Positions 26,311 to 36,234 of a stretch of 64,000 nt of DNA are shown one piece after another. Every line of letters starts with the position of its first letter. The first letter of the stretch is position 1. Made by a program: the position numbers and the translations under genes. The stretch covers positions 1 through 64,000 of the forward strand of contig CALFPJ010000048.1 of the NCBI GenBank assembly GCA_937919655.1, written 5' to 3'. Origin of the DNA: an uncultured Gemmatimonadales bacterium. GTDB taxonomy: Bacteria > Gemmatimonadota > Gemmatimonadetes > Longimicrobiales > Gaopeijiaceae. Below the pieces are notes generated by a model. It was not told where the DNA came from and made no database searches. It saw only the letters and a list, made by a program, of their open reading frames with translations.

Positions 26311-27060
26311 CTAGCCTAGCCCTCCACCGATCGCCGTCCGGGCCGCGCTCATATACGCCCACAGCCCCGGGGCCATATGCATACCGTGGCCTTCGACGAC
26401 CCGATCGGGCCCCTCTGTCTTATACATCTTCGTGAGTGAGGCGGCCATCACCGGATCGCCTCCGGTAAACTGCTCGATCAGGGCAGATCCCCGCTTCGCG
26501 AGCGTGGCGACGTGCGGGTCACTCGGGTCTAGGCCACGCTTCATGGCGTCCTCGAACCTGCCGAATAGCTCGACCCAATCGACCTGAGCCTGCGCGATGG
26601 GCCCCGGGCCCATTTCTTCGGCCCTCTCTGCGAGCGACTCAAGCTGGTCATCCGAGTAATACCGGGAGTAGTTCACGGTCACTGAGATCGACTGGGTCAA
26701 CTCATCGACAGTCGCAGCCTCTCCACTCCGGACGCGGTCGCGCAACGACTCGATCAGGGATCGCAGGCGCTCGTGCTGCTGGATCTGCTCCTGCAGGCGC
26801 TCGATCTGGAGGGTCAGGACGCGCTCCAGGGAGTACTGAGGCCGCAGGAGGCAGTCCCGAATCTCGTTGAGCGGGAGGCCTAGCTGCTTCAGAGAGGCGA
26901 TCTGCTGAAGTCGCTCCAACTCAGGCTCGCCGTAGAGGCGATGCCCCGTCGCCGTGCGTCGGGACGGAGACAGAAGTCCGATCTCGTCATAATAATGCAG
27001 CGCGCGGACTGTGAGCCCGGTGCGTTTGGCTAGGCCTCCGACCTTCAACGTTGTTTCCAC
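26311..27060 (-). CDS. MerR-family regulator with TipAS-like C-terminal domain
   Basis: A 249-residue regulator. The N-terminal winged helix (LKVGGLAKRTGLTVRALHYYDEIGLLSPSRR, then GHRLYGEPELERLQQI) is MerR-type; a long coiled-coil dimer helix (about 80-125) follows; the C-terminal half (residues about 150-249, EMGPGPIAQAQVDWVELFGRFE to LWAYMSAARTAI) resembles the TipAS drug-binding domain of TipAL. No Cys residues suited to metal sensing are seen, which fits an organic ligand. An upstream operator-promoter at 27154-27184 closely resembles the tipA site, so it is probably autoregulated and activated on ligand binding. No efflux gene is adjacent; target genes other than itself are unknown. Confidence 0.88.
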   Translation of the reverse strand: METTLKVGGLAKRTGLTVRALHYYDEIGLLSPSRRTATGHRLYGEPELERLQQIASLKQLGLPLNEIRDCLLRPQYSLERVLTLQIERLQEQIQQHERLRSLIESLRDRVRSGEAATVDELTQSISVTVNYSRYYSDDQLESLAERAEEMGPGPIAQAQVDWVELFGRFEDAMKRGLDPSDPHVATLAKRGSALIEQFTGGDPVMAASLTKMYKTEGPDRVVEGHGMHMAPGLWAYMSAARTAIGGGLG

Positions 27061-27153
27061 CCTGCCCTCAGTTCAGCTCGTTTCTCACCACGCCGCGGGG
27101 CTCAGCTCCTAGATCCAAAACCTCAAGCGACATTAGATCCCCCGGACCCAGTG

Positions 27154-27184
27154 AAGCTAAGACCTCACGTAACGTGAGGCACAA
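27154..27184 (-). promoter_or_regulatory. MerR/TipA-type operator in a 19-bp-spaced promoter
   Basis: CCTCACGTAACGTGAGG (27163-27179) is a perfect inverted repeat about a single central base. Read on the minus strand it lies between TTGTGC (-35, 27184-27179) and TAGCTT (-10, 27159-27154) with a 19-bp spacer, the over-long spacing that MerR-family activators correct by DNA distortion. The dyad differs at one central base from the Streptomyces tipA operator as I remember it. It would drive merR (start 27060) with a leader of about 85 nt. Confidence 0.72.
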
Positions 27185-27231
27185 GCGGCCCGCCGCCCGA
27201 ATGCCACCGTATTCATGTCCGGTTGCACCAA

Positions 27232-28524
27232 TTAGCGCTCCACCTTTGTCGGCGCTCGCACCACGTCCCCGCCCTTCATGACGAACATGACACGACGCAG
27301 GGCTGTAATATCCGCGGTCGGGTCACCCTCTACGGCCACGAGGTCGGCCAGTAGCCCCTCCCCGATGCGGCCGCGGTCAGACAGTTCGAAAATGTCGGCA
27401 TTCCCAGAGGTCGCTACCTGGACCACTGCGGACGCGGTCATGCCGTAGTCGACCATCAACTCGAGTTCGCGGTAGTTCTCTCCGTGTGGGTAGACCCCCA
27501 CGTCGCCGCCGAAGCACATGGGCACCCCGGAACTCAGCGCCATGGCGAAGGTTTCTCGTTTGCGGGTGATGCGGGCAGGCTCGGGGTCCACCCCTCGACG
27601 CCATCCACCGTACTGAGTGATGGCATCTCCCGCCGCGAGCGTCGGACAGAAGCCGACGTGCTTCTCGGCCATCAGCGCGAAGATCTCAGGCGTGCCGCCG
27701 TCTCCGTGGTCGATGGTCCGCACCCCGGCGCGAATGGCGCGCATCATGCCTTCGGGGGTCGCTGCGTGCGCGACGACCCGACGGCCCGAACTCGCGGCGA
27801 CCTCGACCACCAGCCGCAACTCGTCCTCGGTGAACGTCGCACTCGCCTCTCCGTTCGGACCCCAACGGTAGTCGGCATAGACCTTCACCCAATCCACACC
27901 TCGCCCCATTTGATTGCGAGTCGCTCGGATGAGTCCATCGTGGCCATCAGCCTCTTCGGCACCCTTGGGAAGACTCCACTCTGGGGCGCCCTTCGGACCG
28001 TAACTCCCCGTCGCAACAAGCGCCGGGCCCGACACGAGCATGCGCGGGCCAGGGATCACGCCCTTGTCGATCGCCGCCTTGAGCCCGACATCCGCGTAGC
28101 CTGCGCCTTCGCTACCCAGATCACGCACCGTCGTAACACCGGCCATCAGGGTGGCGCGCGCGTGCACGGTGGCACGGGCTACGCGTTCAGCATGCGATTC
28201 GAGTAACACCTGATCGTTCCACGACGTCTCGTTGTAAGGGTGCAGAAGAAGGTGACTGTGTCCCTCAATGAGACCCGGCAAGAGCGTGGTCCCAGGAAGC
28301 CTGACTTCCGTCCCCCCAGCAGGTGTCGGGATCGACGGGCCCGCCGCAACAATACGCGAGCCGTCGACGAGCACAGCCCACCCGTCGTGCATGCGCTCGC
28401 CATCGAATACCCTGTCGGGGCGAAGGACGATGGGCGCTCGGTCCGCCGCTTGGGCAGCCAAGGGCGGCGTCAAGAAGGCGGCCACAGAGAGGACAGCAAC
28501 GAGCGCTAGGGCCACCCTACGCAT
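27232..28524 (-). CDS. Exported metal-dependent amidohydrolase
   Basis: A 430-residue imidazolonepropionase/prolidase-type amidohydrolase. The signal peptide ends near PPLAAQA (residue 26). Metal ligands: LPGLIEGHSHLLLH (HxH after strand 1), the Lys position in VDWVKVYAD, VVAHAATPEG, TIDHGD (His) and FGGDVGVYPHG (Asp). ERVFDGERMHDGWAVLVDG and the C-terminal GLLADLVAVEGDPT are the beta-sandwich segments of the superfamily. Homologues hydrolyse dipeptides or cyclic amides in the periplasm; substrate not determined. It is about 20 bp downstream of the FGase-like gene on the same strand, so probably in one unit with it. Confidence 0.87.
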   Translation of the reverse strand: MRRVALALVAVLSVAAFLTPPLAAQAADRAPIVLRPDRVFDGERMHDGWAVLVDGSRIVAAGPSIPTPAGGTEVRLPGTTLLPGLIEGHSHLLLHPYNETSWNDQVLLESHAERVARATVHARATLMAGVTTVRDLGSEGAGYADVGLKAAIDKGVIPGPRMLVSGPALVATGSYGPKGAPEWSLPKGAEEADGHDGLIRATRNQMGRGVDWVKVYADYRWGPNGEASATFTEDELRLVVEVAASSGRRVVAHAATPEGMMRAIRAGVRTIDHGDGGTPEIFALMAEKHVGFCPTLAAGDAITQYGGWRRGVDPEPARITRKRETFAMALSSGVPMCFGGDVGVYPHGENYRELELMVDYGMTASAVVQVATSGNADIFELSDRGRIGEGLLADLVAVEGDPTADITALRRVMFVMKGGDVVRAPTKVER

Positions 28525-28546
28525 ATGGATCCCCGAACAGTCTGAG

Positions 28547-29767
28547 TCACTCCCCCGCAGGCGCGAAGAAGCCGTAATGCTCCATCATAAACAACCGGAC
28601 GGCAGCGGCCACTTGGGTCGCGTATGCGCGTCGGTTTTGATCAGTATCTCGCAGCCCCGTGTAGTGATGCTCGATCTGGATTCCGCTGATCATCTCACCG
28701 TCAGAGAGTGACCCGTGGGCACGCGCGTTGTAACCACCTGTGAAGTACGCTTCCGACCCAGGGGAAGGATCGCTTGGGCTTGGCACTGATCGTACGCCAG
28801 CCACCTGGAGAAAACCACCGAACGACGTGGGGCCGCGCAACAGCTGCGAGAAGGGTAGAGGCGAATCCCTACCTATCTCTCGGATGCTTGTGGTCGCTAC
28901 GACCGCAAGTGCATCGAGGTTGATGTCGGTCTGGTTCAGCGTCGCCGCGCTCAAGAGGTATCCCAGCTCGAGTCGGTCCACATCATGTCCGTGTCCGTGG
29001 ATGTCGAAGTACATGCCACGCTCTGAACGCTCCTCGACAGCCACCCGGGCAACCTGAATCCACTCTTGAAATTCCCTCCAGGCCTGCTCAGCATAAGGAT
29101 TGCCCTGGGCCGCCTCTACGATGTCGCGGTTGGGGTCGAGCTTGGTCCGTCGCAGATGCGAAATCACCACATGGGGCGCGAGGCCGGTTTGTTCAATAAA
29201 GGCGTCCCGTATGGCACGGACGAGCTCGACTGTGTTCCGGTCTGTGACCGTAGTACCGAAGGTCCGATCTCCGATCTCGCTTGGGGTCAACGCGCCACCG
29301 TGCGGCGCCGACAACACAACGGGAAGATCCCCAGGGATGTACTCCACATAGGAACCGCGCCCGAAATAGCTGACGCCCCGCTCGTACACGGCAGCGTTCT
29401 GAGGAACAAAGACGTCCAGTTTCGCTGTGCCGACGGCCCCGGCGAGGGTCGCCGTCACCACAGTGGTGCCTGTCGCGACCCCCATCGCGACTCCGTCGGT
29501 CCGGACGGTGGCTACGCGGGTATCGTTTGTCTCCCACGTCACAGCTCCCGACACCATATTTCCGGACACATCGACTGCGCGCGCAGAAAAAGACGCCGTC
29601 TCCCCGATGCCGACAACCAGCGCTTCTCCAGGCTCAACGGTCACCGTCACAGTGCCGACGGCGGTGCCACTGTCACCGCCGCATGACGTCGCAAACAAGA
29701 CGATCGTCATGAGCATCAGGTGGGCGGCCCACCACCGCCGGGAGAGTCTAAGCATGACCATAATCAT
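28547..29767 (-). CDS. Lipoprotein with Big2-like domain and N-formylglutamate-amidohydrolase-like domain
   Basis: About 406 residues. The leader ends in a lipobox (LFATSC). Residues about 40-125 form a bacterial Ig-like (Big2) domain (VTVEPGEALVVGIGETASF to VATGTTVVTATLAG). The rest resembles N-formylglutamate amidohydrolases: VVLSAPHGG, the RxxLDPNRD motif in RRTKLDPNRDI, and FDIHGHGH carry the metal-site His, Asp and Glu residues. The enzymes release formate from N-formylglutamate or act on related amides; the anchored form with an Ig spacer suggests a cell-surface substrate. Start placed at ATG 29767 with ATGs at 29761 and 29755 also possible; no Shine-Dalgarno decides. The frame open to 30085 is non-coding in character. 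Confidence 0.75.
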   Translation of the reverse strand: MIMVMLRLSRRWWAAHLMLMTIVLFATSCGGDSGTAVGTVTVTVEPGEALVVGIGETASFSARAVDVSGNMVSGAVTWETNDTRVATVRTDGVAMGVATGTTVVTATLAGAVGTAKLDVFVPQNAAVYERGVSYFGRGSYVEYIPGDLPVVLSAPHGGALTPSEIGDRTFGTTVTDRNTVELVRAIRDAFIEQTGLAPHVVISHLRRTKLDPNRDIVEAAQGNPYAEQAWREFQEWIQVARVAVEERSERGMYFDIHGHGHDVDRLELGYLLSAATLNQTDINLDALAVVATTSIREIGRDSPLPFSQLLRGPTSFGGFLQVAGVRSVPSPSDPSPGSEAYFTGGYNARAHGSLSDGEMISGIQIEHHYTGLRDTDQNRRAYATQVAAAVRLFMMEHYGFFAPAGE

Positions 29768-29967
29768 CGCGATCCATACAAGACGAGGCCAGGCCACGTT
29801 CGGCACCGCCAACAGGTGACATTCCTGCGCCCCGGTGCCATGCTCATGGCCGTGGCTATCTTCGCGGCGCTGATCCGGCCCGCATCGGCTTGCTGCTCCG
29901 ACACCGCGCGGACGCGGCCCTTCGGGAACGGATCCACGCCGGCACCTCAAGTGGAGATCCTTCAGGC

Positions 29968-30678
29968 ATGAACGCCTCGTCAGACGAAAGAACGGTCCTC
30001 GCGCTCGGCGCCTTGGTCCGTCTCTTGGAGTACTGTGGCGAAGCCCGATGGTTGAAGTGGGCTCGCGGACACCTCCGGTCGGCACGGGCCGGAGTGTTAG
30101 ACGTCACCCTCCTGGACGCCTACGGTGGCTTCGGGTCCTTCAACCACCTGATCTTGGATCCAGCCAGCGGGCACGCCCTGGAAGCGCTTGAAGTCCCCTG
30201 GGCGAATCGACTGCTCGCCACGCTCGGAGAACGAGTCTATCAACTGGCGCTGGAACGCACAGACGAGCGTTTCGCCGCCGAATGGGTGCGGCCGCCTGAC
30301 CCACCCATTCAGGGCTGGCGCTGCCTCGAGTGCGGCCACGGGGAAATCACCGATACTGACGTGGAATGGTGGATCGCCCGGGTTTTGGTTCCAGCCTATG
30401 TCGCAGACTCATCGCTCGCGCAGGACCCCGAGTTGGTCATGGTCGTTCTGTCCGGTCAGTTGATCGGCGCGGCAGAATCCCGGGCAGATGCCATCTCGAG
30501 GGCGCACGCGAGCGGCATCCACTACACGTTCCGGGACGGTGAGATGAGGCCATGCCCCTCGTGTGAGAGCGAGGAGACCGTCGACTACCGCTGGATATTC
30601 GCGGGCGGCGGTCTGCACCCCGCCGAGGACAATCCAGAACTGCGGCCACCTGTGGGTCGCAACGGGACTTCGCCCTGA
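29968..30678 (+). CDS. DUF6966-like protein with two Cys pairs
   Basis: A 236-residue cytoplasmic protein. Residues about 5-75 (LVRLLEYCGEARWLKWARG, LDAYGGFGSFNHLIL) match my memory of the DUF6966 helical domain. The C-terminal half has CLECGHGE and CPSCESEE, two CxxC pairs about 75 residues apart that could share one zinc ion, although no function is known. ATG 29968 overlaps the stop of a 43-codon frame starting at ATG 29840 (a possible small secreted peptide, MLMAVAIFAALIRPASA, unsupported otherwise). The gene is divergent from the FGase-like gene. Confidence 0.6.
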   Translation: MNASSDERTVLALGALVRLLEYCGEARWLKWARGHLRSARAGVLDVTLLDAYGGFGSFNHLILDPASGHALEALEVPWANRLLATLGERVYQLALERTDERFAAEWVRPPDPPIQGWRCLECGHGEITDTDVEWWIARVLVPAYVADSSLAQDPELVMVVLSGQLIGAAESRADAISRAHASGIHYTFRDGEMRPCPSCESEETVDYRWIFAGGGLHPAEDNPELRPPVGRNGTSP

Positions 30679-31047
30679 CGGCTAAGCCAATGAGCGAGCG
30701 TTCACGGGTGGTTGGTGCCCGACGAAGCAGTCAATGCGGTCGACCCATTCGTGAGGGACAAACGGCCCTTCTTAGACATCTTCTCCAAGCATGCACTCGG
30801 CGAGGCAATCAGAGTCGGCGGCAAGCATGCCGGTACGGAGCGGTCCAGGTCATCTGCTCAGTTTGGATGATTGCTCCCACGAAGCGACGAGGGGATCACG
30901 CGTAGAACGAATCGCCTAGACTTCCCAAAGTGCCAGCCGTCGCTGTGCGGTGCGCTGATTTCCGGCAGCGCTGGCCCCATAGCTGCCGAGGCAGAAGATT
31001 GGTGGGTGCAGTCCTACTTCAACCCTCGAACCTGCCTCAGGTGGGCC
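30679..31047. other. 369-bp intergenic region before the acylase operon
   Basis: No known gene is recognised. A plus-strand frame from about 30712 to 30870 (reading PFVRDKRPFLDIFSKHALGE) has protein-like composition and may be a remnant or small protein of about 50 residues, without a clear ribosome site. An in-frame extension of the acylase gene back to 30871 lacks signal-peptide character and was not used. The promoter of the downstream operon should lie here, but I could not pick one with confidence. Confidence 0.35.
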
Positions 31048-33189
31048 ATGATCCCGATACTCCTACTGGCATTATCGGCACTTCAGCTGCCTGACTCTGG
31101 CGCGGCGATCTCCGCTCGAGTCGAAATCGTGCGCACCGAATACGGCGTCCCACACGTGTTCGCCGAGGACCTCAAGGCGATGGGCTTTGGGCTCGGATAC
31201 GTGCAGTCACAGGATTTCGGAGCCTCGATCGCGGTCTCGTTCGTCGAGAGTCGCGGGGTCCTAGCTCGTCACGAAGGGTACGGTGAGATCGAGTCTGATT
31301 TTGTGGCCCGCGGCGTGTACGAGCGTGCGGTCGCGACCTATCACCAACTGGATACACGCACCCAAGACGTCTACGAGGGGTTCGCAGAGGGGCTGAATTT
31401 CTACATCCGGCTTCACGCGAGTGAATTCCCAGCGTGGATCCGGCCCGACTTCATCGGCGTCGATGCGCTGGCGCGGGACGTGCAGAGTTGGAGCCGCGCC
31501 GACGCTGCGCGCTTCGTGCGCGCGCTCACTCGACCCGGCGAAGCACCCGCCCCCGAGGAGGAGGAAGAGGAGGCACTCGCTTTCGCGCTGGACGGATCCA
31601 ACGCTTGGGCGTTCGACGGCTCGCGGACCGAATCTGGGCGTGCGATTCTGCTCAGGAATCCCCATCTGGCTTGGGCGACCGACGCCCCTCTTTTGACGCG
31701 CAGCCTTGGTTCGACCTACTACGAAGCCCACGTGCGGGTACCCGGGGTCATCGACTTCTACGGGGACTTCCGCATTGGTGGGGCGTTCGGAATCATTGGC
31801 GGCTTCAACCGTCACCTGGGTTGGGCGACGACCAACAATTACCCGGCCTACTCCCAGGTCTACGCGCTTGAGGCTCACCCGACCCTCGCGGACCACGCAG
31901 TCCTAGACGGTGCACCTCTAGCGCTGACCCAGCACACGACAAGCGTGGACTACGCCACCTCCGACGGGGGGTCTCAGGCCGAAAGTCGTTCGCGGTGGAC
32001 CACCGAGTACGGACCGGTCATCCACCGCACTTCAGATCGGGTCTACGTCCTAAAGGACCCCCGGGACGGTGAGTTCAGAAGAGGTGAACAATTCCTAAAG
32101 ATGATGCTCTCCGAAAGTCTTGATGAGTGGTTGGAGGTCATGCACATGCGTGCGCACCCAAGCTCGAACTTCACCTACGCCGATGCAGCGGGAAACATCG
32201 TTCACTATTTCAACGCCCGGCTCCCCTTACTTCCCCATGAGATGACGGGCGACAGCGCGGCCTTCGCCGCTTCGGCCAAGGACATCTGGTCGAGGCTGGT
32301 CCCCTGGGATGACCTCCCGCTCTATCTGAACCCGCCAGGCGGGTATGTATCTCAGACCAACGACACGCCCGATTACACCAACCTCAACGTCCCGTTGGAC
32401 CGCGATACCGTGGCGGCGAACCTGCCTGAACCGCGGCTTCGGCTGAGGAGCCAACTCTCACTGGACTTGGCTCACAACGCGCCCATCATGAGTCTGGAAG
32501 ACGTCGTACGCCTCAAACATTCTCCTCGAATGCTGATGGCAGAACGTGTCCTCGACGACCTCCTCACGGCTCTTCGCTCACAAGGCGCCGCCTTCACTCG
32601 GCCGATCGCCATTCTCGAAAACTGGGACCGCACTGCGTCCGTCGAGAGCCGCGGAGGCGTGCTCTTCAAGCGGTGGGCGGAAGACTACTTCTCCGACGAG
32701 AATGTACCCGGGCTCTGGGCTCAAGCTTGGGATATCGACCGTCCGGCAGAAACTCCGCTCGGGCTAGGAAATCAGGGTCGTGCCCGCGAGGCGATGGCCC
32801 GCGCAGTCGCCTCATTGGAGCGAGACGGCACAGACTTGGACGCGCGCTGGGGCGACGTGCACAGAGTCATTCGGGGGAGTGTAAACGTCCCTGTGGCAGG
32901 GTGTGAGCCGACACTGGGCTGTTTTCGAGCCCTCTCATACAGCCGCACGGACGATGGGCAGTACGCTGCGAATCGGGGCGACGCCTGGATTCTTGTCGTC
33001 GAGTTCGGTGACATACCTAGGGCCTATGCTGTATTGTCCTACGGCCAAACCGCTCGGGAGGAGTCCGATCACTTCGCTGATCAGGCGGCGATGTTCGCCC
33101 GGGGAGAGCTAAAGGCAGTGGCCTGGACCGACGAAGACATCAGGCTGAAGACCATAGATCGATACAGACCCGGACAGGAAATCAGGTAA
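31048..33189 (+). CDS. Penicillin acylase-family N-terminal-nucleophile hydrolase
   Basis: A 713-residue S45-type amidase precursor. The signal peptide (MIPILLLALSALQLPDSGAA) exports it. The alpha chain begins VEIVRTEYGVPHVFA; autocleavage before Ser184 in DGSNAWAF would free the nucleophile of the beta chain, with LRNPHLAW, YSQVYALE and the Asn in LENWDRTAS completing the family pattern. An acidic EEEEEE run (about 170-176) just before the cut is probably part of the spacer. Relatives cleave N-acyl amides: penicillins, acyl-homoserine lactones (PvdQ-like) or acyl amino acids. The stop overlaps the desaturase start (TAATG), which hints at an acyl-lipid substrate, but this is inference. Confidence 0.9.
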   Translation: MIPILLLALSALQLPDSGAAISARVEIVRTEYGVPHVFAEDLKAMGFGLGYVQSQDFGASIAVSFVESRGVLARHEGYGEIESDFVARGVYERAVATYHQLDTRTQDVYEGFAEGLNFYIRLHASEFPAWIRPDFIGVDALARDVQSWSRADAARFVRALTRPGEAPAPEEEEEEALAFALDGSNAWAFDGSRTESGRAILLRNPHLAWATDAPLLTRSLGSTYYEAHVRVPGVIDFYGDFRIGGAFGIIGGFNRHLGWATTNNYPAYSQVYALEAHPTLADHAVLDGAPLALTQHTTSVDYATSDGGSQAESRSRWTTEYGPVIHRTSDRVYVLKDPRDGEFRRGEQFLKMMLSESLDEWLEVMHMRAHPSSNFTYADAAGNIVHYFNARLPLLPHEMTGDSAAFAASAKDIWSRLVPWDDLPLYLNPPGGYVSQTNDTPDYTNLNVPLDRDTVAANLPEPRLRLRSQLSLDLAHNAPIMSLEDVVRLKHSPRMLMAERVLDDLLTALRSQGAAFTRPIAILENWDRTASVESRGGVLFKRWAEDYFSDENVPGLWAQAWDIDRPAETPLGLGNQGRAREAMARAVASLERDGTDLDARWGDVHRVIRGSVNVPVAGCEPTLGCFRALSYSRTDDGQYAANRGDAWILVVEFGDIPRAYAVLSYGQTAREESDHFADQAAMFARGELKAVAWTDEDIRLKTIDRYRPGQEIR

Positions 33190-34211
33190 TGGATCATCCC
33201 AGGCCCGATCGCGAAAAGACCGAGCATTGGAATAAAATTCTGGAGCCCTACTGGGGCGCCGACACGAAGAGCAGCATCCTACAGATCTGTTCGTCGGTGA
33301 TCCCGTACGCGGTCCTCTGGTACGCAACGTTCAGGAGTCTGGAGATGGGATACTGGCTGACGCTGTTATTGGCCATTCCGACCGCCGGATTCCTGATGCG
33401 CATGTTCATGATCCAGCACGATTGCGGCCATGGTTCGTTCTTCAAGTCGCGCAAAGCCAGAGACTGGGTCGGTCGGTGCATCGGCGTGCTGTTGTTGACG
33501 CCCTACGACTACTGGAAACGGACCCACGCCTACCACCACGCGCACTCGGGCGACCTTAATTTTCGAGGTTTCGGGGACGTCGACACGTTCACGGTGAAAG
33601 AGTATCTGTCTTGGCCGTGGCAGAAGCGCCTGAACTACCGGTTGTACCGGCACCCACTGGTGCTCTTCGTGATCGGCCCGATCTATCTCTTCGTCTTCAA
33701 GCACCGCTTTCCGGCCGACATCCCGAAAAACTGGACGAAAGCATGGCACGGGGTATGGTGGACCAACCTCGCGATCGTTGCGGGCGTGGTCCTGATGGGT
33801 CAGTTGATTGGCTACCAGCGCTTCTTCATGGTGCAGGTCCCCATCACGGTGATCGCTTCGTCCCTGGGCGTATGGATGTTCTACGTCCAGCATCAATTCG
33901 AGAACACGTATTGGAATTGGCACCAGAATTGGGACTACTACGACGCGTCTCTTTACGGCAGCTCATTCTTGGTCCTCCCCCGGCCTCTACAGTGGATGAC
34001 GGCCAGCATTGGCGTTCACCACGTGCATCACATGAGTGCCCGTATTCCAAATTACAAGTTGCAGAAAGTGCACGACGAGAACCCCGAGTTTCACGTCGTG
34101 AACAAAGTGCACTTCAGCGACACACTGAAGCTGATTAACCTCGCACTCTGGGATGAGGACAATCGCCGTCTGATCCGCTTCAAGGACCTCAAGAAGATGA
34201 AGGCGGCCTAG
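33189..34211 (+). CDS. Membrane fatty acid desaturase
   Basis: A 340-residue di-iron desaturase with the three His boxes: HDCGH (77-81), HAYHH (113-117) and HHVHH (277-281). Four membrane helices lie around residues 35-75 and 155-225. The pattern fits the acyl-lipid delta-12/omega-3 desaturase group (DesA-like), which introduces a double bond into acyl chains using O2 and ferredoxin-type electrons. No reductase is encoded nearby. It is translationally coupled to the acylase (TAATG) and followed 20 bp later by a VOC-family gene after an AGGAGGG ribosome site. Confidence 0.92.
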   Translation: MDHPRPDREKTEHWNKILEPYWGADTKSSILQICSSVIPYAVLWYATFRSLEMGYWLTLLLAIPTAGFLMRMFMIQHDCGHGSFFKSRKARDWVGRCIGVLLLTPYDYWKRTHAYHHAHSGDLNFRGFGDVDTFTVKEYLSWPWQKRLNYRLYRHPLVLFVIGPIYLFVFKHRFPADIPKNWTKAWHGVWWTNLAIVAGVVLMGQLIGYQRFFMVQVPITVIASSLGVWMFYVQHQFENTYWNWHQNWDYYDASLYGSSFLVLPRPLQWMTASIGVHHVHHMSARIPNYKLQKVHDENPEFHVVNKVHFSDTLKLINLALWDEDNRRLIRFKDLKKMKAA

Positions 34212-34231
34212 AACGACAGCTGAGGAGGGAC

Positions 34232-34624
34232 ATGGAACTGGGCGCATTTTCGGTGAGCCTGACCGTAAAGGACCTCAACGTCTCCCGTGACTTCTACGAG
34301 AAGCTCGGTTTCTCGGTCACAGGTGGTGACCGCGAGCACTACGTGATCATGGTCAACGGCACGAGCGTCGTCGGGCTCTTCCAAGGGATGTTCCCAAAGA
34401 ACATTCTGACGTTCAATCCAGGGCTGACGCAGAATAAGGAAACGCTCGCCGACTTCACCGATGTCCGCGAGATCCGCGCGAAGCTCGTCGAGGCCGGAGT
34501 CGTCATGCTCTCCGACACGGATCCCGACGGTAGGGGGCCGGCCCACCTTGCCTTCGAGGACCCCGACGGTAACCCGGTGCTCATCGACCAGTTCGTTCCG
34601 AGGCCGGGGTCCGCGCAGGAGTGA
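34232..34624 (+). CDS. VOC-superfamily (glyoxalase-like) protein
   Basis: A 130-residue protein made of two beta-alpha-beta-beta-beta units: [24 protein letters not shown] and the second half ending [19 protein letters not shown]. The usual first metal-binding His after strand 1 is replaced (SVSL), so metal-dependent lyase chemistry is doubtful; a binding or resistance-type role is possible. An excellent AGGAGGG ribosome site precedes the start, so it is well translated. The last 4 bp overlap the GTG of the membrane glycosyltransferase-like gene. Confidence 0.82.
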   Translation: MELGAFSVSLTVKDLNVSRDFYEKLGFSVTGGDREHYVIMVNGTSVVGLFQGMFPKNILTFNPGLTQNKETLADFTDVREIRAKLVEAGVVMLSDTDPDGRGPAHLAFEDPDGNPVLIDQFVPRPGSAQE

Positions 34625-36234
34625 CCCCACGCACGTCGGTGCTGTCGGTCGGCATCCTGGCGTTGGTCGTGGTCATTGGCCACCTCACGCTCTTCCCCAA
34701 GATCGCCGATCTCGACGGCTTCTATCACATCGGGCATGCGTTCGCGTACGCCGAGGGGTCGATGTTCAACACCTCGATGCCATGGGCGACCCAGTCGATC
34801 ATCGCCGACCAAGGCGCCGACCTGTGGTGGGGCTTTCACGTGGCACTGATGCCATTCACGCTCATCGGGAATGTGGATTGGGCAATCCGCGTTGCCGCCA
34901 TCGCGCTCACGGCCAGCCTCGCGCTGTGCTTTCTGTGGATCCTGGGCCGCCACGGCGTCACGGGAGCCGGCTGGTGGACCGCGCTGTTCTTGATCGCGGT
35001 CCCCGACGTGTTCTTCCGCCACCTCATGCTGCGCCCACACATTTTGTCCGTGGCGGCGTCCCTGGCACTCCTGTCCTTCATGACACGTGGCCGCTGGCGA
35101 CTTGTGTTCATGGCCAGCGCACTGATCGCCTGGCTGCATCTGGGTGTTTTCTGGATGGCTCCCGCCGTCGCGATCGCATACGGGTTGGTCCGCCTCGGTG
35201 AGGCGCTGTTTGGGCTCAAGCCAGGCAGAGAGAGCGTGTCGCCGTCCGTTGCGATCTCGGCATCCTTTCTGGGAACCGTAGCTGGTTGGCTGCTCAGGCC
35301 CCATCCCATTGAAGCGGGCGTCCTCGCCAACGTGCAGATCCTCCGACTCTTCGCCCAAAAGGCGACTGAGGCGCCCCTCCTGTTCGCAGCGGATTTGTTT
35401 CCGATGCCCTTCCTGGAACTCGTGAGCACGTCGTGGTTCTTCCTCACCGCGTGGTTGATCGTCGCCATCGGGACCCTCACGTACCTGGGACGGGACAAAC
35501 TCAGCAATATCCCACGGGAAGAGCGAACCCTTCTCCTCACCACGCTCGTGATCTCCCTCGCGTTCGCCCTTATCGCGACGCTGTCCGCTCGCGGGGCGAT
35601 TGAACAGTGGGTGGCTTTTGGCGCCCTCGCCCTGCCGGTCTTCTGGACACACGTGGTCTACGTCTATCACAGACGTTCGGTGCGGCGCTTCGTACTCCTG
35701 GCCTTGTCCCTTCACCTGGGGTGGGGCGCGTGGCGCCATTCACTGAACGTGAAGCACGCCGCATTCGAACCCGACACGATGGAATCCGCGGCGCGGTTTC
35801 TGGCTGACAACAGCGAACCCGGACAGGTGGTGTTCCACACCCGCCTGGACAACTTCGGGCCGCTCTTCGCGTTCAACCGCGACAACCTATATATAGGGGG
35901 CATGGATCCGATCTTCCAATTCGTGCACGAGCCCCGATTCTACTGGGAGTACTTCTACGTTTCGTCAGATATCAACGTGGAGTCGACCTGCGACGCCTTC
36001 CCATGCTCACGCGGCAACATGACGGACATGTACACCGTATTGCGAGACCATTTCGCAGCTCGTTGGGTGGTGGTGGAACCCAGTCGCAACCCTCGCTTCT
36101 CGCTCTACTTATCGAACGACGAGCGCTACCGACTGGCGCACGAGTCGCCGAGTGAAGCAGTCTTTGAAGTTGTGGGTGCGCTCTCCGCTGCTCCCGCCTT
36201 CGATTCGATTCTCGGACCTCGCCGGATTAACTAA
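34621..36234 (+). CDS. GT-C-like multispanning membrane protein
   Basis: A 537-residue membrane protein with about eleven helices, then a ~140-residue soluble C-terminal domain (from about 395). The first periplasmic loop, [13 protein letters not shown], has the acidic residue near the end of helix 1 expected of GT-C enzymes that use polyprenyl-phosphate sugars (ArnT/PMT-like). The C-terminal domain ([41 protein letters not shown]) also recurs in such proteins. It begins with GTG overlapping the VOC stop (GTGA). The sugar and acceptor are unknown; assignment rests on topology and the first loop. Confidence 0.65.
   Translation: MTPRTSVLSVGILALVVVIGHLTLFPKIADLDGFYHIGHAFAYAEGSMFNTSMPWATQSIIADQGADLWWGFHVALMPFTLIGNVDWAIRVAAIALTASLALCFLWILGRHGVTGAGWWTALFLIAVPDVFFRHLMLRPHILSVAASLALLSFMTRGRWRLVFMASALIAWLHLGVFWMAPAVAIAYGLVRLGEALFGLKPGRESVSPSVAISASFLGTVAGWLLRPHPIEAGVLANVQILRLFAQKATEAPLLFAADLFPMPFLELVSTSWFFLTAWLIVAIGTLTYLGRDKLSNIPREERTLLLTTLVISLAFALIATLSARGAIEQWVAFGALALPVFWTHVVYVYHRRSVRRFVLLALSLHLGWGAWRHSLNVKHAAFEPDTMESAARFLADNSEPGQVVFHTRLDNFGPLFAFNRDNLYIGGMDPIFQFVHEPRFYWEYFYVSSDINVESTCDAFPCSRGNMTDMYTVLRDHFAARWVVVEPSRNPRFSLYLSNDERYRLAHESPSEAVFEVVGALSAAPAFDSILGPRRIN

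Noticed and set aside
29840-29971. 43-codon frame with a signal-peptide-like start before the DUF6966-like gene
   Set aside because: No Shine-Dalgarno and no family; overlap with the next ATG could be chance in GC-rich DNA.
34339-35739. 466-residue minus-strand frame opposite the VOC and GT-C genes
   Set aside because: Typical high-GC antisense shadow, rich in His, Gln, Arg and Glu with no domain; the plus-strand genes have clear motifs and coupling.
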